From NCBI RefSeq assembly GCF_022024015.1, contig NZ_CP091786.1:2852001-2916000 (forward strand): 64,000 nt of DNA, read 5' to 3'. A program made the translations under genes and the position numbers. The notes beneath the pieces are model-generated. The model worked only from the letters and a program-made list of their open reading frames with translations, searched no databases and was not told the DNA's origin. Position 1 is the stretch's first letter. Each line of letters begins with the position of its first letter. Of the stretch, positions 23,058 to 32,622 are shown piece after piece. This DNA is from Prevotella sp. E9-3. Lineage in GTDB: Bacteria > Bacteroidota > Bacteroidia > Bacteroidales > Bacteroidaceae.

Positions 23058-23441
23058 CTATTGTTTTTCACAGAAAGCAGCATAGCTGGAAGCATCCATC
23101 AGATTGTCAACCTCAGTCTTGTCAGAGAGTTCGACCTTGATAATCCAGTTCTCCCAAGGATCCTGATTGATTAGCTCAGGCTGATCATCGAGGGCCTCGT
23201 TGACTTCAACGACAGTACCACTGACGGGAGAAATCAAATCGCTGGCAGCCTTGACGCTTTCAACGGCACCAAATTCCTCGCCTGCTTCCACATCATCATC
23301 AACATCGGGCATATCAACATAAACTACATTTCCCAATGCATGCTGGGCATAGTCGGTGATACCTACGAAACCGAAATTTCCTTCAATTCTCACATACTCG
23401 TGCGACTCACTATAGAAGAGTCCTTCCTTTACTGTTGCCAT
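23058..23441 (-). CDS. gcvH: Glycine cleavage system H protein
   Basis: The 127-aa lipoyl carrier of the glycine cleavage system. The lipoylated lysine is K64 in GAVESVKAASD. The rest follows the family closely: YSESHEYVRIEG, VGITDYAQHALGNVVYVD, PVSGTVVEVNEAL and DPWENWIIKV. It shuttles the aminomethyl group between GcvP, GcvT and LpdA; the lipoate is presumably attached by the LplA encoded at the head of the operon. The spacer upstream is filled by a MITE-like inverted repeat, which leaves only five bases between the element and the start codon. Confidence 0.97.
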   Translation of the reverse strand: MATVKEGLFYSESHEYVRIEGNFGFVGITDYAQHALGNVVYVDMPDVDDDVEAGEEFGAVESVKAASDLISPVSGTVVEVNEALDDQPELINQDPWENWIIKVELSDKTEVDNLMDASSYAAFCEKQ

Positions 23442-23446
23442 AATTA

Positions 23447-23563
23447 GGGCCCCCTAAGTTAGGGGGTTAGGGGTCTGAACAAGCGTAATCAGACTATTTA
23501 AAAGGTTAGTAATAAAAGGACCTGCGCCTGTTCAGGCCCCTATTATCCCCTTACTTAGAGGAA
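23447..23563. repeat. MITE-like element with long inverted repeats filling the gcvT-gcvH spacer
   Basis: The left arm (about 23450-23485) and right arm (about 23525-23562) are inverted copies. The inner 16 bp, GGGGTCTGAACAAGCG at 23470-23485, matches the complement of 23525-23540 at 14 of 16 positions, and the outer parts also align. The left arm begins with the palindrome CCCCCTAAGTTAGGGGG, like the 39-nt family elsewhere. The element abuts the gcvT stop codon and would form a long hairpin in the operon mRNA. Confidence 0.75.
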
Positions 23564-24688
23564 CTAATGCTTATAGTGCTTATCATAGAAGCGTTTCTTC
23601 ACGACTACACCGGGGAAGGTCTTTTTACGGATCTGTATCTCGACCTCAGTACCCAACTGTGCATACTGGCTGTCGATAAGTGCCATACAAACGCTCTTGT
23701 CGGTAGAAAGGGTGTGATAGCCGGTGGTAACCTCACCAATAGGCTGCCCGTCCTTCAAAACGATATATCCATGACGAGGAATCGCTTTATCTTGTAGCTC
23801 GATGCCAACGAGTTTGCGCTGGGTGCCTTCAGTTTTCTGCTTCAGAAGGGCTTCCTTACCAATAAACTCTTCTTTATCGAACTTCACAAACATCGTTAGG
23901 CCTGCCATCACAGGTGATATCTCTTCTGACAGTTCATCACCATAAAGCGGTAAACCGACCTCGAAACGCAGGGTATCACGACAACCCAGTCCGCATGCCT
24001 GCACACCAGCAGCTATCAGTTTGTCCCAACAATCATTTATGTATGCATGTGAAGCATAGATCTCAAAGCCATCTTCACCCGTATAGCCGGTACGGGATAT
24101 CACGCCAATCCCTGCCTCGGAAGAAGGAAGTTCTGAAAGATAGCGAGCTTCATAGAAATTGAGTTCTGCACATTTCAGCCCCAACACACGCTCCACAACT
24201 TCTTCACTTTGCGGTCCTTGAACAGCAATCTGTCCATAATAGCTGGACTTATTCTGCAGATCAATATCGAAGCCGACAGCCTGTTGTTGCATCCATTCCC
24301 AGTCTTTATCAATATTGGAAGCATTGATTACTAAGAAAAAGTCCTGTTCGCCCATTTTATAGACCAACAGATCATCTACGGTACCACCATTCTCATAGCA
24401 CATCATGCCATAGAACACTTTGCCCACAGGAGCGCCTGCCACATCGTTGGTAAAGATGTGCTGAACATAACGCTCAGCATCTTTTCCCTTTACGGTAACT
24501 TCGCCCATGTGACTGACATCGAACAGGCCCACCCGTTCACGTACGGCAGTATGTTCAGGAGCTATACCTGCATATTGTATGGGCATGATAAATCCGCCAA
24601 AAGGCGACATCAACGCCCCCATCTGCACATGCTTCTCATAGAGGCAGGTGCGTTTCTCTCGTTGTACTGGTTCTTGTCTGATTCCCAT
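23564..24688 (-). CDS. gcvT: Aminomethyltransferase (glycine cleavage T protein)
   Basis: A 374-aa folate-dependent aminomethyltransferase that releases ammonia and forms methylene-tetrahydrofolate. It shows GGFIMPIQYAGI, VGLFDVSHMGEV, LVINASNIDKDWEWM, SRTGYTGEDGFEIY, GLGCRDTLRFEVGLPLYGDEL and the C-terminal EVTTGYHTLSTDKSV, all expected. The start at 24688 gives about 15 residues ahead of the conserved CLYEKHV segment, as in related species. It lies 33 bp after lplA. The inverted-repeat element directly after its stop could affect expression of the genes below it. Confidence 0.96.
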   Translation of the reverse strand: MGIRQEPVQREKRTCLYEKHVQMGALMSPFGGFIMPIQYAGIAPEHTAVRERVGLFDVSHMGEVTVKGKDAERYVQHIFTNDVAGAPVGKVFYGMMCYENGGTVDDLLVYKMGEQDFFLVINASNIDKDWEWMQQQAVGFDIDLQNKSSYYGQIAVQGPQSEEVVERVLGLKCAELNFYEARYLSELPSSEAGIGVISRTGYTGEDGFEIYASHAYINDCWDKLIAAGVQACGLGCRDTLRFEVGLPLYGDELSEEISPVMAGLTMFVKFDKEEFIGKEALLKQKTEGTQRKLVGIELQDKAIPRHGYIVLKDGQPIGEVTTGYHTLSTDKSVCMALIDSQYAQLGTEVEIQIRKKTFPGVVVKKRFYDKHYKH

Positions 24689-24721
24689 TGTTTTAGGTTA
24701 TGATAATAAGTAAATAATCGG

Positions 24722-25444
24722 TTATGATATAAGGTGAATAAACTCTTCACGCAGATAAGTCTGTTCCAGGTTCTCAATGCCAGCCACGTCATCGGGCTTC
24801 AACACCAGTTCACCTTGACAGAGGGTATTTCGTACAGCCGTCTTAAAAGCGTCTATGTCCAACGACAAATAATCTTTCAACAGTGTGATACGCTGCCGAA
24901 CACTCTGAATACCTTTCGACTGCAATTTCTCCTTGCTGGGCGTTATGGCGTGAAGCATATTCTCCATATCGGTATCGTAGAGCATTGTAGAATGAACGAT
25001 ACTACTATCGGGAAGATGATAGCAGGCGGTACCGCTCACCTTGCGGTTGCCAATCATGATGTCATTGTGACTGGTGCCTACAGCCTCAATACCTAAATTG
25101 CGAAGCACTAACAGCATCTTTCCCATAAAACTGTTGAAAGCAAAGCCCACATTCTCGCCTTTGGTGATATAAGACATCATGATATTGGAACGGTCGGCAT
25201 AGACGCAGCCTCCCCCACTCTTTCGGCGATAAAGAAGGATGCTGTGTTCACGACAGTAGTCAACATTGACTTCGTTTTCCAATACTTGATTCCTACCAAA
25301 GATTACACTGGGCTGCACCTGCCACATGAAAAACAATTCGTCGGTGCCAGCTTCCTTCAGAAGATGACGAGCCACATACTCCTCCATGGCAAGATAAAAC
25401 GACAACCGTCGTTCAGTATCCATGGGTAGCACTACGTATTTCAT
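24722..25444 (-). CDS. lplA: Lipoate-protein ligase
   Basis: A 240-aa ligase of the LplA/biotin-ligase fold that attaches lipoate to carrier proteins. The signature RRKSGGGCVYAD is at residues ~73-84, followed by NIMMSYI, HNDIMIGNRKVSGTACYHL with the catalytic Lys, and HSTMLYDTDM. It lacks the separate C-terminal accessory domain of E. coli LplA, so it may need a partner or an activated substrate. As first gene of the glycine cleavage operon, its obvious client is GcvH. Confidence 0.92.
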   Translation of the reverse strand: MKYVVLPMDTERRLSFYLAMEEYVARHLLKEAGTDELFFMWQVQPSVIFGRNQVLENEVNVDYCREHSILLYRRKSGGGCVYADRSNIMMSYITKGENVGFAFNSFMGKMLLVLRNLGIEAVGTSHNDIMIGNRKVSGTACYHLPDSSIVHSTMLYDTDMENMLHAITPSKEKLQSKGIQSVRQRITLLKDYLSLDIDAFKTAVRNTLCQGELVLKPDDVAGIENLEQTYLREEFIHLIS

Positions 25445-25485
25445 GTTAAGGACAAACTTGTTTTAAGGTTAGCCAAATATCACTG

Positions 25486-25517
25486 CAAATATAGGAAGTT
25501 TTTATATACAAACCAAA
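25486..25517 (-). promoter_or_regulatory. Promoter of the lplA-gcv operon
   Basis: On the minus strand TTTG (25514-25517), 20 bp, TATATTTG (25486-25493) match the Bacteroidetes consensus. The leader is about 35-40 nt. No glycine riboswitch is apparent in it. Confidence 0.75.
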
Positions 25518-25629
25518 AGAAAAGACGGCAAATTTACAAAAAATGCTTGCACAGATAAAAAAAAATGTGTTACTTTGCATCTATGTTTTTATAAACACCA
25601 CTAATATAAATAAATCAAAGACCCGAAAT

Positions 25630-26259
25630 ATGAAAAAGCTCTTTACGGCCATTGTGGCAGCTATTTTTGCAGTTCCCTCTTTTGCCCAGATTCACAGCGG
25701 CGATTTCTCACTGAACGAGACATCGGTATATTATGGAATCAGGCTTGGTATGAATGCTTCCACTTTCAGTGGCGATGCAGACATGTCAAGACTCGATGCC
25801 AAGACAGGTCTCACATTGGCGGGTACTGTGGGTTTGCGGCTGTCGGATGTGGTGACGCCTCTTTTCCTTGAAAGTGGTCTCTACTACACTCAGTATGGCG
25901 CAAAGGAGAATAAGGATGAAGTTAATCTGAATTACTTTGAGATACCTATTTTAATAAAGGCCGGTTTCGAGCTTCAGAACGACATGGCCTTGCTGCCCTT
26001 TATTGGCCCGACCTTTGGACTGGGTATTGCCGGTAAGACGAAAGGTTATGACGAGAATGGTGATTTCTATAGCAAGTCATCATTCGGAAAAGGAAAATGT
26101 CTTCGCCCCGACGCTGCTATCAAGATGGGATGCGGATTTGAATGGAATGTTGTCTATCTGGAATTAGGCTATCGCTTCGGTCTGGCAAATATTTACGACA
26201 GCGATGAGTTTACGCTCCACAACAACGCATTCTTCGCCAATATCGGTGTAAATTTCTAA
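25630..26259 (+). CDS. Small outer membrane beta-barrel protein (PorT-like)
   Basis: A 209-aa exported protein. The start at 25630 gives a clean signal peptide MKKLFTAIVAAIFAVPSFAQ; the 29 codons upstream are rejected. The mature part has alternating barrel strands (YYGIRLGMNASTF, LFLESGLYYTQYG, YFEIPILIKAGFEL, PFIGPTFGLGIAG, VYLELGYRFGLANIYD, FFANIGVNF) typical of small porin-like barrels in Bacteroidetes. The final residue is Phe, as in barrels inserted by the BAM machinery. It stands alone, with a terminator downstream; the function is unknown. Confidence 0.85.
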   Translation: MKKLFTAIVAAIFAVPSFAQIHSGDFSLNETSVYYGIRLGMNASTFSGDADMSRLDAKTGLTLAGTVGLRLSDVVTPLFLESGLYYTQYGAKENKDEVNLNYFEIPILIKAGFELQNDMALLPFIGPTFGLGIAGKTKGYDENGDFYSKSSFGKGKCLRPDAAIKMGCGFEWNVVYLELGYRFGLANIYDSDEFTLHNNAFFANIGVNF

Positions 26260-26280
26260 TCATTATAAAATACCATCCAA

Positions 26281-26313
26281 AGGGACATTCCTACAAAGAA
26301 TGTCTCTTTTTTT
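26281..26313 (+). terminator. Terminator after the small barrel gene
   Basis: AGGGACATTC at 26281-26290 pairs with GAATGTCTCT at 26298-26307 (one G-T pair), followed by a T-run. Confidence 0.85.
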
Positions 26314-26387
26314 ATATTTATTTGTTGCACACTATCCAACAAAAAGCTGTTTATCATTGAATAAAGTAACTTTTTTAAAACAATAAT

Positions 26388-26418
26388 TTTGGGATTTAAG
26401 ACTTTATTACTATTTTTG
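26388..26418 (+). promoter_or_regulatory. Promoter of the DUF5723-like gene
   Basis: TTTG at 26388-26391, 19 bp, TATTTTTG at 26411-26418. The leader is about 40 nt and A/T-rich. Confidence 0.75.
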
Positions 26419-26465
26419 CATCATACATGATGAATATAACACAAGTTTAATTAAATTTTATCAAC

Positions 26466-27980
26466 ATGAAGAGAATCTACTCCATTGCAAAAAGAACAGG
26501 ACTGTTCTTCTTTGCCACTGCATTTGCTGCAACCGCAAGTGCACAGTTCCTACGCACATCGTATTTGCAGGATGTACCCTACTCACTGCAGATGAACCCT
26601 GCACAGGTACCCTCACACGGATATTTTAGTCCGCTGCTCGGTCCGCTCAGTGTTACCATGCAGTCTAACGCCTTTGGATTCCAGGATCTTCAGGATATGT
26701 TCGACAAGGGCGAAACTTACTATAAGAGTAACGACTTTATGGACAAGCTGAAGAGTGATAACAGCCTGAACTTGAACATGGCATGGGACCAGATCAATGT
26801 AGGTTGGTTCGCAGGAAGCAACTTCTGGAACTTCAGCACAGGAACACGTATAGAGATGGGTGCCTCGATGCCAAAGAGCATCTTCACTTTCATGAACGAA
26901 ATGAATGGTAACACCCTCGATCAGGATATGTGGAAAAATGGACTGAATGCTGATCTGGCTGGTGAGAAAATCAATATGATGGTCTATCAGGAGGTTGGTA
27001 TCGGCTTTGCACGCAAGATTAACGACAAACTGACTGTTGGTGCAAAGGTGAAGGCTCTGCTGGGTGTTGCCAATATGGACTTTGAAATCAGTGACATGTC
27101 TATCAACACACCTCAAGGTATTGACATTGAGAAAGTCAGAAATATGGATCAGACTTTTGCTGAGGCAAACCTTGACTGGTCAAAGTATAAAGATGGCAGC
27201 TATAAAGATGACAACATGTTAACAGCAATTCGTAATGAAATTGGTGCACACGGAAAAGCAGGTATCAAAGTTGGCGCAACAGGTAAGGCATCTATGGGTG
27301 GTCTGAAATGGAAATATGCTTCAGACGACGCAGGCAACAACACTTATATTAACGGTGCTGAAATGAATGGCTTCAAAATTTCCGGTTATGGTCTGGGTTT
27401 AGACTTGGGCGCAACCTACGAGGTGATGGAAAACCTGAAAGTGACTGCTGCTGTCACCGACCTGGGCTTTATCAACTGGAGCAAGAGCGAGTCAAAGGTA
27501 GTTACAGCCGAACTAGACAGATCTTATGATCTTGACAGAGATGAAGGTGAAGGTGGCCTGTATGACTTTGCCAAAGCAGTTGCCAGCAATGAAGTTGTAA
27601 ACTTCGACATGTTGAAGATGAAGGAAGATGACGGTGACGGATACTCTACTTCACTCTACACCACTATCGCACTCGGCGGACAGTACACCACACTTGACGA
27701 CAAGCTTGTAGTAGGTGCCCTCTACACCGGTCGTATGGCTAAGCCCGAGAGCGTTCATGAGCTGACGCTGTCAGGTGCTTACAATCTGAGTTCAATGCTG
27801 AACGTAGCCGTTTCATATTCTATGATTCAGAGTGCAGGTAAGTCATTTGGTCTTGGTTTGAAGTTCGGTCCTGCCTATATTGGTACCGACTATATGTTCT
27901 TCGGCAGCAACACCAAGTGTATGAACCTCTTGGCTGGTCTGAGCATTCCTCTCGGCAAGGGTAAGAAATTCGCTATGTAA
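26466..27980 (+). CDS. DUF5723-like outer membrane beta-barrel protein
   Basis: A 504-aa protein with a signal peptide cut after ATASAQ. The mature N-terminus FLRTSYLQDVPYSLQMNPAQVPSHGYFSP, the amphipathic strands through the middle, and the C-terminal GLGLKFGPAYIGTDYMFFG with LLAGLSIPLGK fit the DUF5723 family of Bacteroidetes barrels. These are thought to be outer-membrane proteins; no molecular function is assigned. It is a single-gene unit with a good promoter and a strong shared terminator against asnS. Confidence 0.82.
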   Translation: MKRIYSIAKRTGLFFFATAFAATASAQFLRTSYLQDVPYSLQMNPAQVPSHGYFSPLLGPLSVTMQSNAFGFQDLQDMFDKGETYYKSNDFMDKLKSDNSLNLNMAWDQINVGWFAGSNFWNFSTGTRIEMGASMPKSIFTFMNEMNGNTLDQDMWKNGLNADLAGEKINMMVYQEVGIGFARKINDKLTVGAKVKALLGVANMDFEISDMSINTPQGIDIEKVRNMDQTFAEANLDWSKYKDGSYKDDNMLTAIRNEIGAHGKAGIKVGATGKASMGGLKWKYASDDAGNNTYINGAEMNGFKISGYGLGLDLGATYEVMENLKVTAAVTDLGFINWSKSESKVVTAELDRSYDLDRDEGEGGLYDFAKAVASNEVVNFDMLKMKEDDGDGYSTSLYTTIALGGQYTTLDDKLVVGALYTGRMAKPESVHELTLSGAYNLSSMLNVAVSYSMIQSAGKSFGLGLKFGPAYIGTDYMFFGSNTKCMNLLAGLSIPLGKGKKFAM

Positions 27981-28041
27981 AAAACGAGTTTTAAGCAACT
28001 GAATAAATAATTCAATTCATAAAACGAAATTCAAACGACTA

Positions 28042-28078
28042 AAAAAGGCTGCAATCCAATTGCGATTGCAGCCTTTTT
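28042..28078. terminator. Bidirectional terminator between convergent genes
   Basis: AAAAAGGCTGCAATC at 28042-28056 pairs with GATTGCAGCCTTTTT at 28064-28078, giving A-tract and T-tract on both strands. It serves the gene at 26466 and asnS. Confidence 0.88.
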
Positions 28079-28100
28079 CATATTTAATTCCTTCCTACTT

Positions 28101-29540
28101 TTAGAACTCAGCGCTCTTTGGAGTACGGGGGAAGGGAATGACATCGCGAATGTTCTGCATACCAGTTACGAACAGGATGAGACGCTCGAAGCCGAGGCCA
28201 AAGCCTGCATGAGGACATGAACCCCAACGGCGTGTATCGAGATACCACCAGAGGTGAGTCTTATCCATTTCACGGCGTTCTACCTCGCTCATCAGTTTAT
28301 CGTAGCTCTCTTCACGAACAGAACCGCCAATGATCTCACCAATCTGTGGGAACAACACATCGGTACCCTGCATGGTAGGACCAGGAGCAACAGCTCCCTT
28401 GTAACCTACAGAACCGCCATTGGCAGTATCTTCGTTCTGCTTCATATAGAACGACTTGAAGGCACGGGGATAGTCAGTCATGATGACTGGCTTTTTGAAA
28501 TGCTCTTCAACCAGGTAGCGCTCATGCTCGGATGCAAGGTCATCGCCCCAGTTGCAGGGGAACTCAAATTTCTTACCCTTCTTAATAGCTTCCTGCAGAA
28601 TATTGATACCTTCAGTATAAGGCAGACGTACAAAGGTTTCCTTCAGTACACCCTCCAAACGCTGAATGAGTGTTTTGTCAATCATCTGGTTCAAGAAGGC
28701 AAGATCGTCCTTACAGTTGTCAAGTGCCCATTTCACGCAATACTTGATAAAGTCTTCCTCCAGGTCCATCAGTTCTTCCTGATCGATGAAAGCGACTTCA
28801 GGCTCTACCATCCAGAACTCTGCCAAGTGACGTGGGGTGTTTGAATTCTCAGCACGGAATGTTGGACCGAAAGTGTAGATGGCGCCGAGGGCTGTGGCTC
28901 CCAGCTCACCTTCCAACTGTCCACTCACTGTCAGTGAGGTCTGCTCACCGAAGAAGTCATCGTCATAGATAATCTTTCCCTGCTCGTCCTTCTTCAGATC
29001 ATAAAGGTTCTTGGTTGTCACCTGGAACATATTGCCAGCTCCTTCACAGTCGCTTGCAGTAATCAGCGGTGTGTGGAAATAGTAGAAGCCATGATTGTGG
29101 AAGTAAGTATGAATGGCCATTGCCATATTGTGACGAATACGCATCACTGCACCGAAGGTATTAGTGCGCAGACGCATGTGAGCATTCTTACGCATAGCCT
29201 CAAAGCTCTGTCCCTTCTTCTGCATGGGGTACTCATTGTCACAGAGACCGTAGATTTCAAGAGCTGTAGCCTGAATCTCACTGTTTTGGCCTGCACCCTG
29301 ACTTTCAACGAGTGTACCTACTGCACAGATGCAAGCACCCGTGGTAATCTGTTTCAGCAACTGCTCGTCAAACTTGGTTGGATCTACCACTACTTGCACA
29401 TTCTTGATGGTCGAACCATCATTCAGTGCAATAAAGTCAACAGCCTTGGAAGAGCGGTGCGTACGCACCCATCCCTTCACACAGACTTCTTTGCCATATT
29501 CCGTGCACTGAAGCACGTCAACGATTTTAATTCGTTTCAT
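28101..29540 (-). CDS. asnS: Asparaginyl-tRNA synthetase
   Basis: A 479-aa class II synthetase that charges tRNA-Asn. The N-terminal OB-fold anticodon-binding domain spans ~1-110 ([23 protein letters not shown]). The catalytic core shows motif 2 ([21 protein letters not shown]) and motif 3 ([15 protein letters not shown]), and the C-terminal DVIPFPRTP is typical of AsnRS. The start at 29540 ([10 protein letters not shown]) is preferred to an upstream ATG 19 codons earlier, because the upstream residues come from a repeat-rich spacer. It follows the pseudouridine synthase gene by 56 bp and is probably cotranscribed. Confidence 0.97.
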   Translation of the reverse strand: MKRIKIVDVLQCTEYGKEVCVKGWVRTHRSSKAVDFIALNDGSTIKNVQVVVDPTKFDEQLLKQITTGACICAVGTLVESQGAGQNSEIQATALEIYGLCDNEYPMQKKGQSFEAMRKNAHMRLRTNTFGAVMRIRHNMAMAIHTYFHNHGFYYFHTPLITASDCEGAGNMFQVTTKNLYDLKKDEQGKIIYDDDFFGEQTSLTVSGQLEGELGATALGAIYTFGPTFRAENSNTPRHLAEFWMVEPEVAFIDQEELMDLEEDFIKYCVKWALDNCKDDLAFLNQMIDKTLIQRLEGVLKETFVRLPYTEGINILQEAIKKGKKFEFPCNWGDDLASEHERYLVEEHFKKPVIMTDYPRAFKSFYMKQNEDTANGGSVGYKGAVAPGPTMQGTDVLFPQIGEIIGGSVREESYDKLMSEVERREMDKTHLWWYLDTRRWGSCPHAGFGLGFERLILFVTGMQNIRDVIPFPRTPKSAEF

Positions 29541-29549
29541 TTCGTTATT

Positions 29550-29590
29550 ATTATTTCTAGTTTGACTAGTATAGCTAGTCTGACCAGCCT
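29550..29590. repeat. ACTAG-type short repeat in the rluB-asnS spacer
   Basis: Repeated TAGTnTGAC/GACTAG units with the inverted repeat GACTAG-TATAG-CTAGTC lie between the two genes. It resembles the other low-complexity spacer repeats of this window. Confidence 0.5.
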
Positions 29591-29596
29591 CATTCA

Positions 29597-31006
29597 TTAC
29601 TCATACGCACCCATGCGCAGACGGTCCACCTCTTCCTCAGTGAGGTAACGCCAGTCGCCACGACGCAGATTCTTCTTGGTCAGGCCGGCAAACTGTACAC
29701 GGTCGAGCTTGGTAACCTTATATCCAAGACTCTCAAAGATACGACGCACAATACGGTTCTTTCCTGAATGAATCTCAATGCCAACCTGCTTCTTGTCAAC
29801 AGGATCAGCATATTCAATTGCATCTGCCTTGATTTCGCCATCATCGAGCATCACACCCTCAGCAATCTGCTGCAGGTCGTGAGCTGTCACGTTGCGGTCG
29901 GTATATACATGGTAAATCTTCTTTTTCAAGAACTTAGGATGTGTGAGCTTTGAAGCCAAATCACCATCGTTGGTGAGCAGAAGCACACCAGTAGTGTTGC
30001 GGTCCAGGCGACCTACAGGATAGATACGCTCGGGACAAGCGCCCTTCACCAAATCCATCACAGTCTTACGCTGCTGGGGATCCTCACTTGTAGTAACATA
30101 GTCTTTGGGCTTGTTCAGCAGCACATAGACTTTCTTCTCCAAAGAAACGGGATCATCGTGAAAGCGAACTACATCGGTACGCATCACCTTTGTTCCGAGT
30201 TCGGTAACCACCAGTCCGTTAACGGTTACCACACCTGCCTGGATGAACTCATCGGCTTCGCGACGGCTGCAAACGCCGGCATTGGCAAGGAACTTGTTCA
30301 AACGGATGGGCTCATTGGGATCGAAGTTCTGCTCTTTGTACTCAATGCGCTTCTTCATAGAGTACTTTGCATTGGGATCATAATCGGCAGTACGGGGACG
30401 GAAGCCGCCCTGACGCTGCTGACCATAACCGCCACGCTGCTGGTAACCGCCGCGCTGCTGACCGTAGCCACCACGCTGCTGACCGTAACCACCACGCTGC
30501 TGGTAACCGCCACGCTGCTGGTAGCCACCCTGCTGACGAGGCTGATAACCACCCTGACGAGGCTGATAGCCGCCCTGCTGACGGGGCTGATAGCCACCCT
30601 CACCCTGTCCATACTGGCGGGGAGCGTAACCTGTCTGGCCCTCAGCGCCTTCCTGATTATAGCGAGGGCGATAGCCGCCCTGAGGACGCTGTTGAAAACC
30701 GCCCTGAGGACGAGGCTGATAGCCACCCTGAGGACGCTGCTGATAATTGTTTGTACGAGGACGATAGCCAGTATGCTGAGCTGCGGGACTCTGCAAACCT
30801 GCTCCGAAGCCTTCGGGACGGAAACCGCCTTCGTCATCATTATGCTTATTGAAACTAGGACGTTCGTAGCCTGATGTGGCTGGACGCTGTCCGGTGTGAA
30901 TGCGCGGACGGGGTGAACGCCCTACAGGTCTAAATTCTTTCTGGAAACCTTCGCGGTCTTGTGCAGTGGACTGTTCCTCCTGCTTGTTTTCATTTTCAAA
31001 ATCCAT
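29597..31006 (-). CDS. rluB: RluB/RsuA-family pseudouridine synthase with long RGG/Q-rich N-terminal extension
   Basis: A 469-aa protein. Residues 1-225 are low complexity, built of GGY, QPRQ and [13 protein letters not shown] units rich in Arg, Gly, Gln and Tyr. Residues ~232-290 are an S4 RNA-binding domain ([22 protein letters not shown]). The rest is the pseudouridine synthase core, with catalytic D335 in [18 protein letters not shown] and the C-terminal [19 protein letters not shown]. The core fits the large-subunit 23S rRNA enzyme group (RluB/E/F); the precise target cannot be told. The extension resembles RGG boxes that bind RNA or form condensates. It heads a unit with asnS. Confidence 0.88.
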   Translation of the reverse strand: MDFENENKQEEQSTAQDREGFQKEFRPVGRSPRPRIHTGQRPATSGYERPSFNKHNDDEGGFRPEGFGAGLQSPAAQHTGYRPRTNNYQQRPQGGYQPRPQGGFQQRPQGGYRPRYNQEGAEGQTGYAPRQYGQGEGGYQPRQQGGYQPRQGGYQPRQQGGYQQRGGYQQRGGYGQQRGGYGQQRGGYQQRGGYGQQRQGGFRPRTADYDPNAKYSMKKRIEYKEQNFDPNEPIRLNKFLANAGVCSRREADEFIQAGVVTVNGLVVTELGTKVMRTDVVRFHDDPVSLEKKVYVLLNKPKDYVTTSEDPQQRKTVMDLVKGACPERIYPVGRLDRNTTGVLLLTNDGDLASKLTHPKFLKKKIYHVYTDRNVTAHDLQQIAEGVMLDDGEIKADAIEYADPVDKKQVGIEIHSGKNRIVRRIFESLGYKVTKLDRVQFAGLTKKNLRRGDWRYLTEEEVDRLRMGAYE

Positions 31007-31113
31007 AATACTTTTTAAAAAATTAAATTGTTGATAATTGTGTTGATTATTACTCGAGCCTCACGGCCCATTGTTACATTAATAATAGGTTTTTTATATT
31101 TATTATTTATTAA

Positions 31114-32460
31114 TTAAACTCCTGTGTAATTCCATGGAGTGATGGCCATCAGTTCCTGCTTCACACTATCGCTCACCTCGAGGGTTTCGATAAAGGCATG
31201 AATAGTCTGTTCGGTCATTTTCTCATTGGTACGAGTCAGCGCTTTCAGCGTCTCATAAGGATTAGGATAAGCCTCACGGCGCAGAATAGTCTGGATAGCT
31301 TCTGCCACTACAGCCCAAGTATTCTCAAGGTCTTCGTGCAGTTTTCCTTCGTTCAGGATCAATTTGCGCAGTCCTTTCAAAGTGCTCTCAAAAGCAATAA
31401 CAGCATGTCCCATGGGCACACCTACATTGCGAAGAACAGTTGAGTCGGTCAAATCGCGCTGCAAACGACTTACAGGCAATTTCTGTGCCAAGAATTGTAA
31501 AATAGCATTGGCTATTCCCAAATTACCCTCTGAGTTCTCATAGTCAATGGGGTTCACCTTATGAGGCATAGCACTCGAACCTACTTCACCGGCCTTAATC
31601 TTCTGCTTGAAATACTCCATTGAGATGTACATCCAGAAGTCACGGTCTAAGTCGATTACGATAGTATTGATACGACGCATGGCATCAAAGATGGCACCCA
31701 TCCAGTCATAATTTGAAATCTGTGTGGTATATTGTTCACGCTCAAGACCAAGTTTCTCACTCACGAAAGCATTGCCGAACTCTTTCCAATCGTACTGAGG
31801 ATAAGCCACATGGTGAGCATTATAATTGCCTGTAGCGCCTCCAAACTTTGCTGTAATTGGCGTATCCTTCAGCGAACGCAACTGTTCTTCCAAACGATAA
31901 ACGAAAACCTTAATTTCTTTTCCCAAACGAGTAGGCGATGCAGGCTGACCATGGGTCTTTGCCAGCATAGCTACGTTTTTCCACTCTTCAGCGTAGTCGT
32001 TCAATTGTTCAATCAGTTCTTCAACCAGTGGATAGTACACTTGCTCCAATGCTTCTTTGATAGACAAGGGAACACTGGTATTGTTAATATCCTGAGAGGT
32101 TAGTCCGAAATGAATAAACTCTTTGAAAGCTTCCAGGCCTCCGATTTTGTCAAACTCTTCCTTAATGAAATATTCTACCGCCTTTACATCATGGTTAGTC
32201 ACTTTCTCGATGTCCTTTACTCGTTGGGCATCAGCAGGTGTAAATTGGCGGTAAATGTCGCGAAGACGTTCAAAAAGTTCATGGTTAAAGTTTGCCAATT
32301 GAGGCAATGGGAGTTCACACAATGTGATAAAATACTCAATTTCTACACGCACACGGTAACGAACCAAGGCATATTCAGAAAAATACTCGCTAAGCGGTTC
32401 AGTTTTTCCACGATAGCGGCCATCAATAGGCGAAATTGCGGTCAGTTTGCTTAATTCCAT
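31114..32460 (-). CDS. purB: Adenylosuccinate lyase
   Basis: A 448-aa enzyme that catalyses two fumarate-releasing steps: SAICAR to AICAR, and adenylosuccinate to AMP. The signature GSSAMPHKVNPIDYENSEGN is intact. It also shows the N-terminal LSKLTAISPIDGRYRGKTEPLSEYFSEYALVRYR, HDVKAVEYFIKE and the catalytic His region MLAKTHGQPASPT. The length and the ISPIDGRY start fit the E. coli-type subfamily. It appears to be transcribed from its own promoter; the downstream rluB starts 108 bp later. Confidence 0.97.
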   Translation of the reverse strand: MELSKLTAISPIDGRYRGKTEPLSEYFSEYALVRYRVRVEIEYFITLCELPLPQLANFNHELFERLRDIYRQFTPADAQRVKDIEKVTNHDVKAVEYFIKEEFDKIGGLEAFKEFIHFGLTSQDINNTSVPLSIKEALEQVYYPLVEELIEQLNDYAEEWKNVAMLAKTHGQPASPTRLGKEIKVFVYRLEEQLRSLKDTPITAKFGGATGNYNAHHVAYPQYDWKEFGNAFVSEKLGLEREQYTTQISNYDWMGAIFDAMRRINTIVIDLDRDFWMYISMEYFKQKIKAGEVGSSAMPHKVNPIDYENSEGNLGIANAILQFLAQKLPVSRLQRDLTDSTVLRNVGVPMGHAVIAFESTLKGLRKLILNEGKLHEDLENTWAVVAEAIQTILRREAYPNPYETLKALTRTNEKMTEQTIHAFIETLEVSDSVKQELMAITPWNYTGV

Positions 32461-32497
32461 TCTATTTTACAATACAGATAATTATCCTTTGGGCCGA

Positions 32498-32505
32498 CAA
32501 AGTTA
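32498..32505 (-). promoter_or_regulatory. -7 element of purB
   Basis: TAACTTTG on the minus strand, about 38 nt before the ATG. No exact TTTG box lies at the usual distance; the upstream region holds AATGAAGAATTAAG-type short repeats. Confidence 0.5.
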
Positions 32506-32585
32506 CAATAATTAATTAAGAATGAAGAATTAAGAATGAAGAATTTTAAGAATAAAAGTACTTTTTTCAAATTTTACAGAAAGAA

Positions 32586-32618
32586 AAAAGACTGTAACCT
32601 TTCGAATTACAGTCTTTT
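32586..32618 (-). terminator. Terminator after tRNA-Val
   Basis: AAAAGACTGTAA at 32586-32597 pairs exactly with TTACAGTCTTTT at 32607-32618. Read on the minus strand it is followed by a T-run, four bases after the tRNA end. Confidence 0.85.
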
Positions 32619-32622
32619 GTTG

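Noticed and set aside
30158..30874. Long antisense frames opposite the RGG region of the pseudouridine synthase
   Set aside because: They are translations of the repeat (LLTVTTTLL and HHAAGNR patterns) and overlap each other in several frames; the sense frame carries the S4 and catalytic domains.
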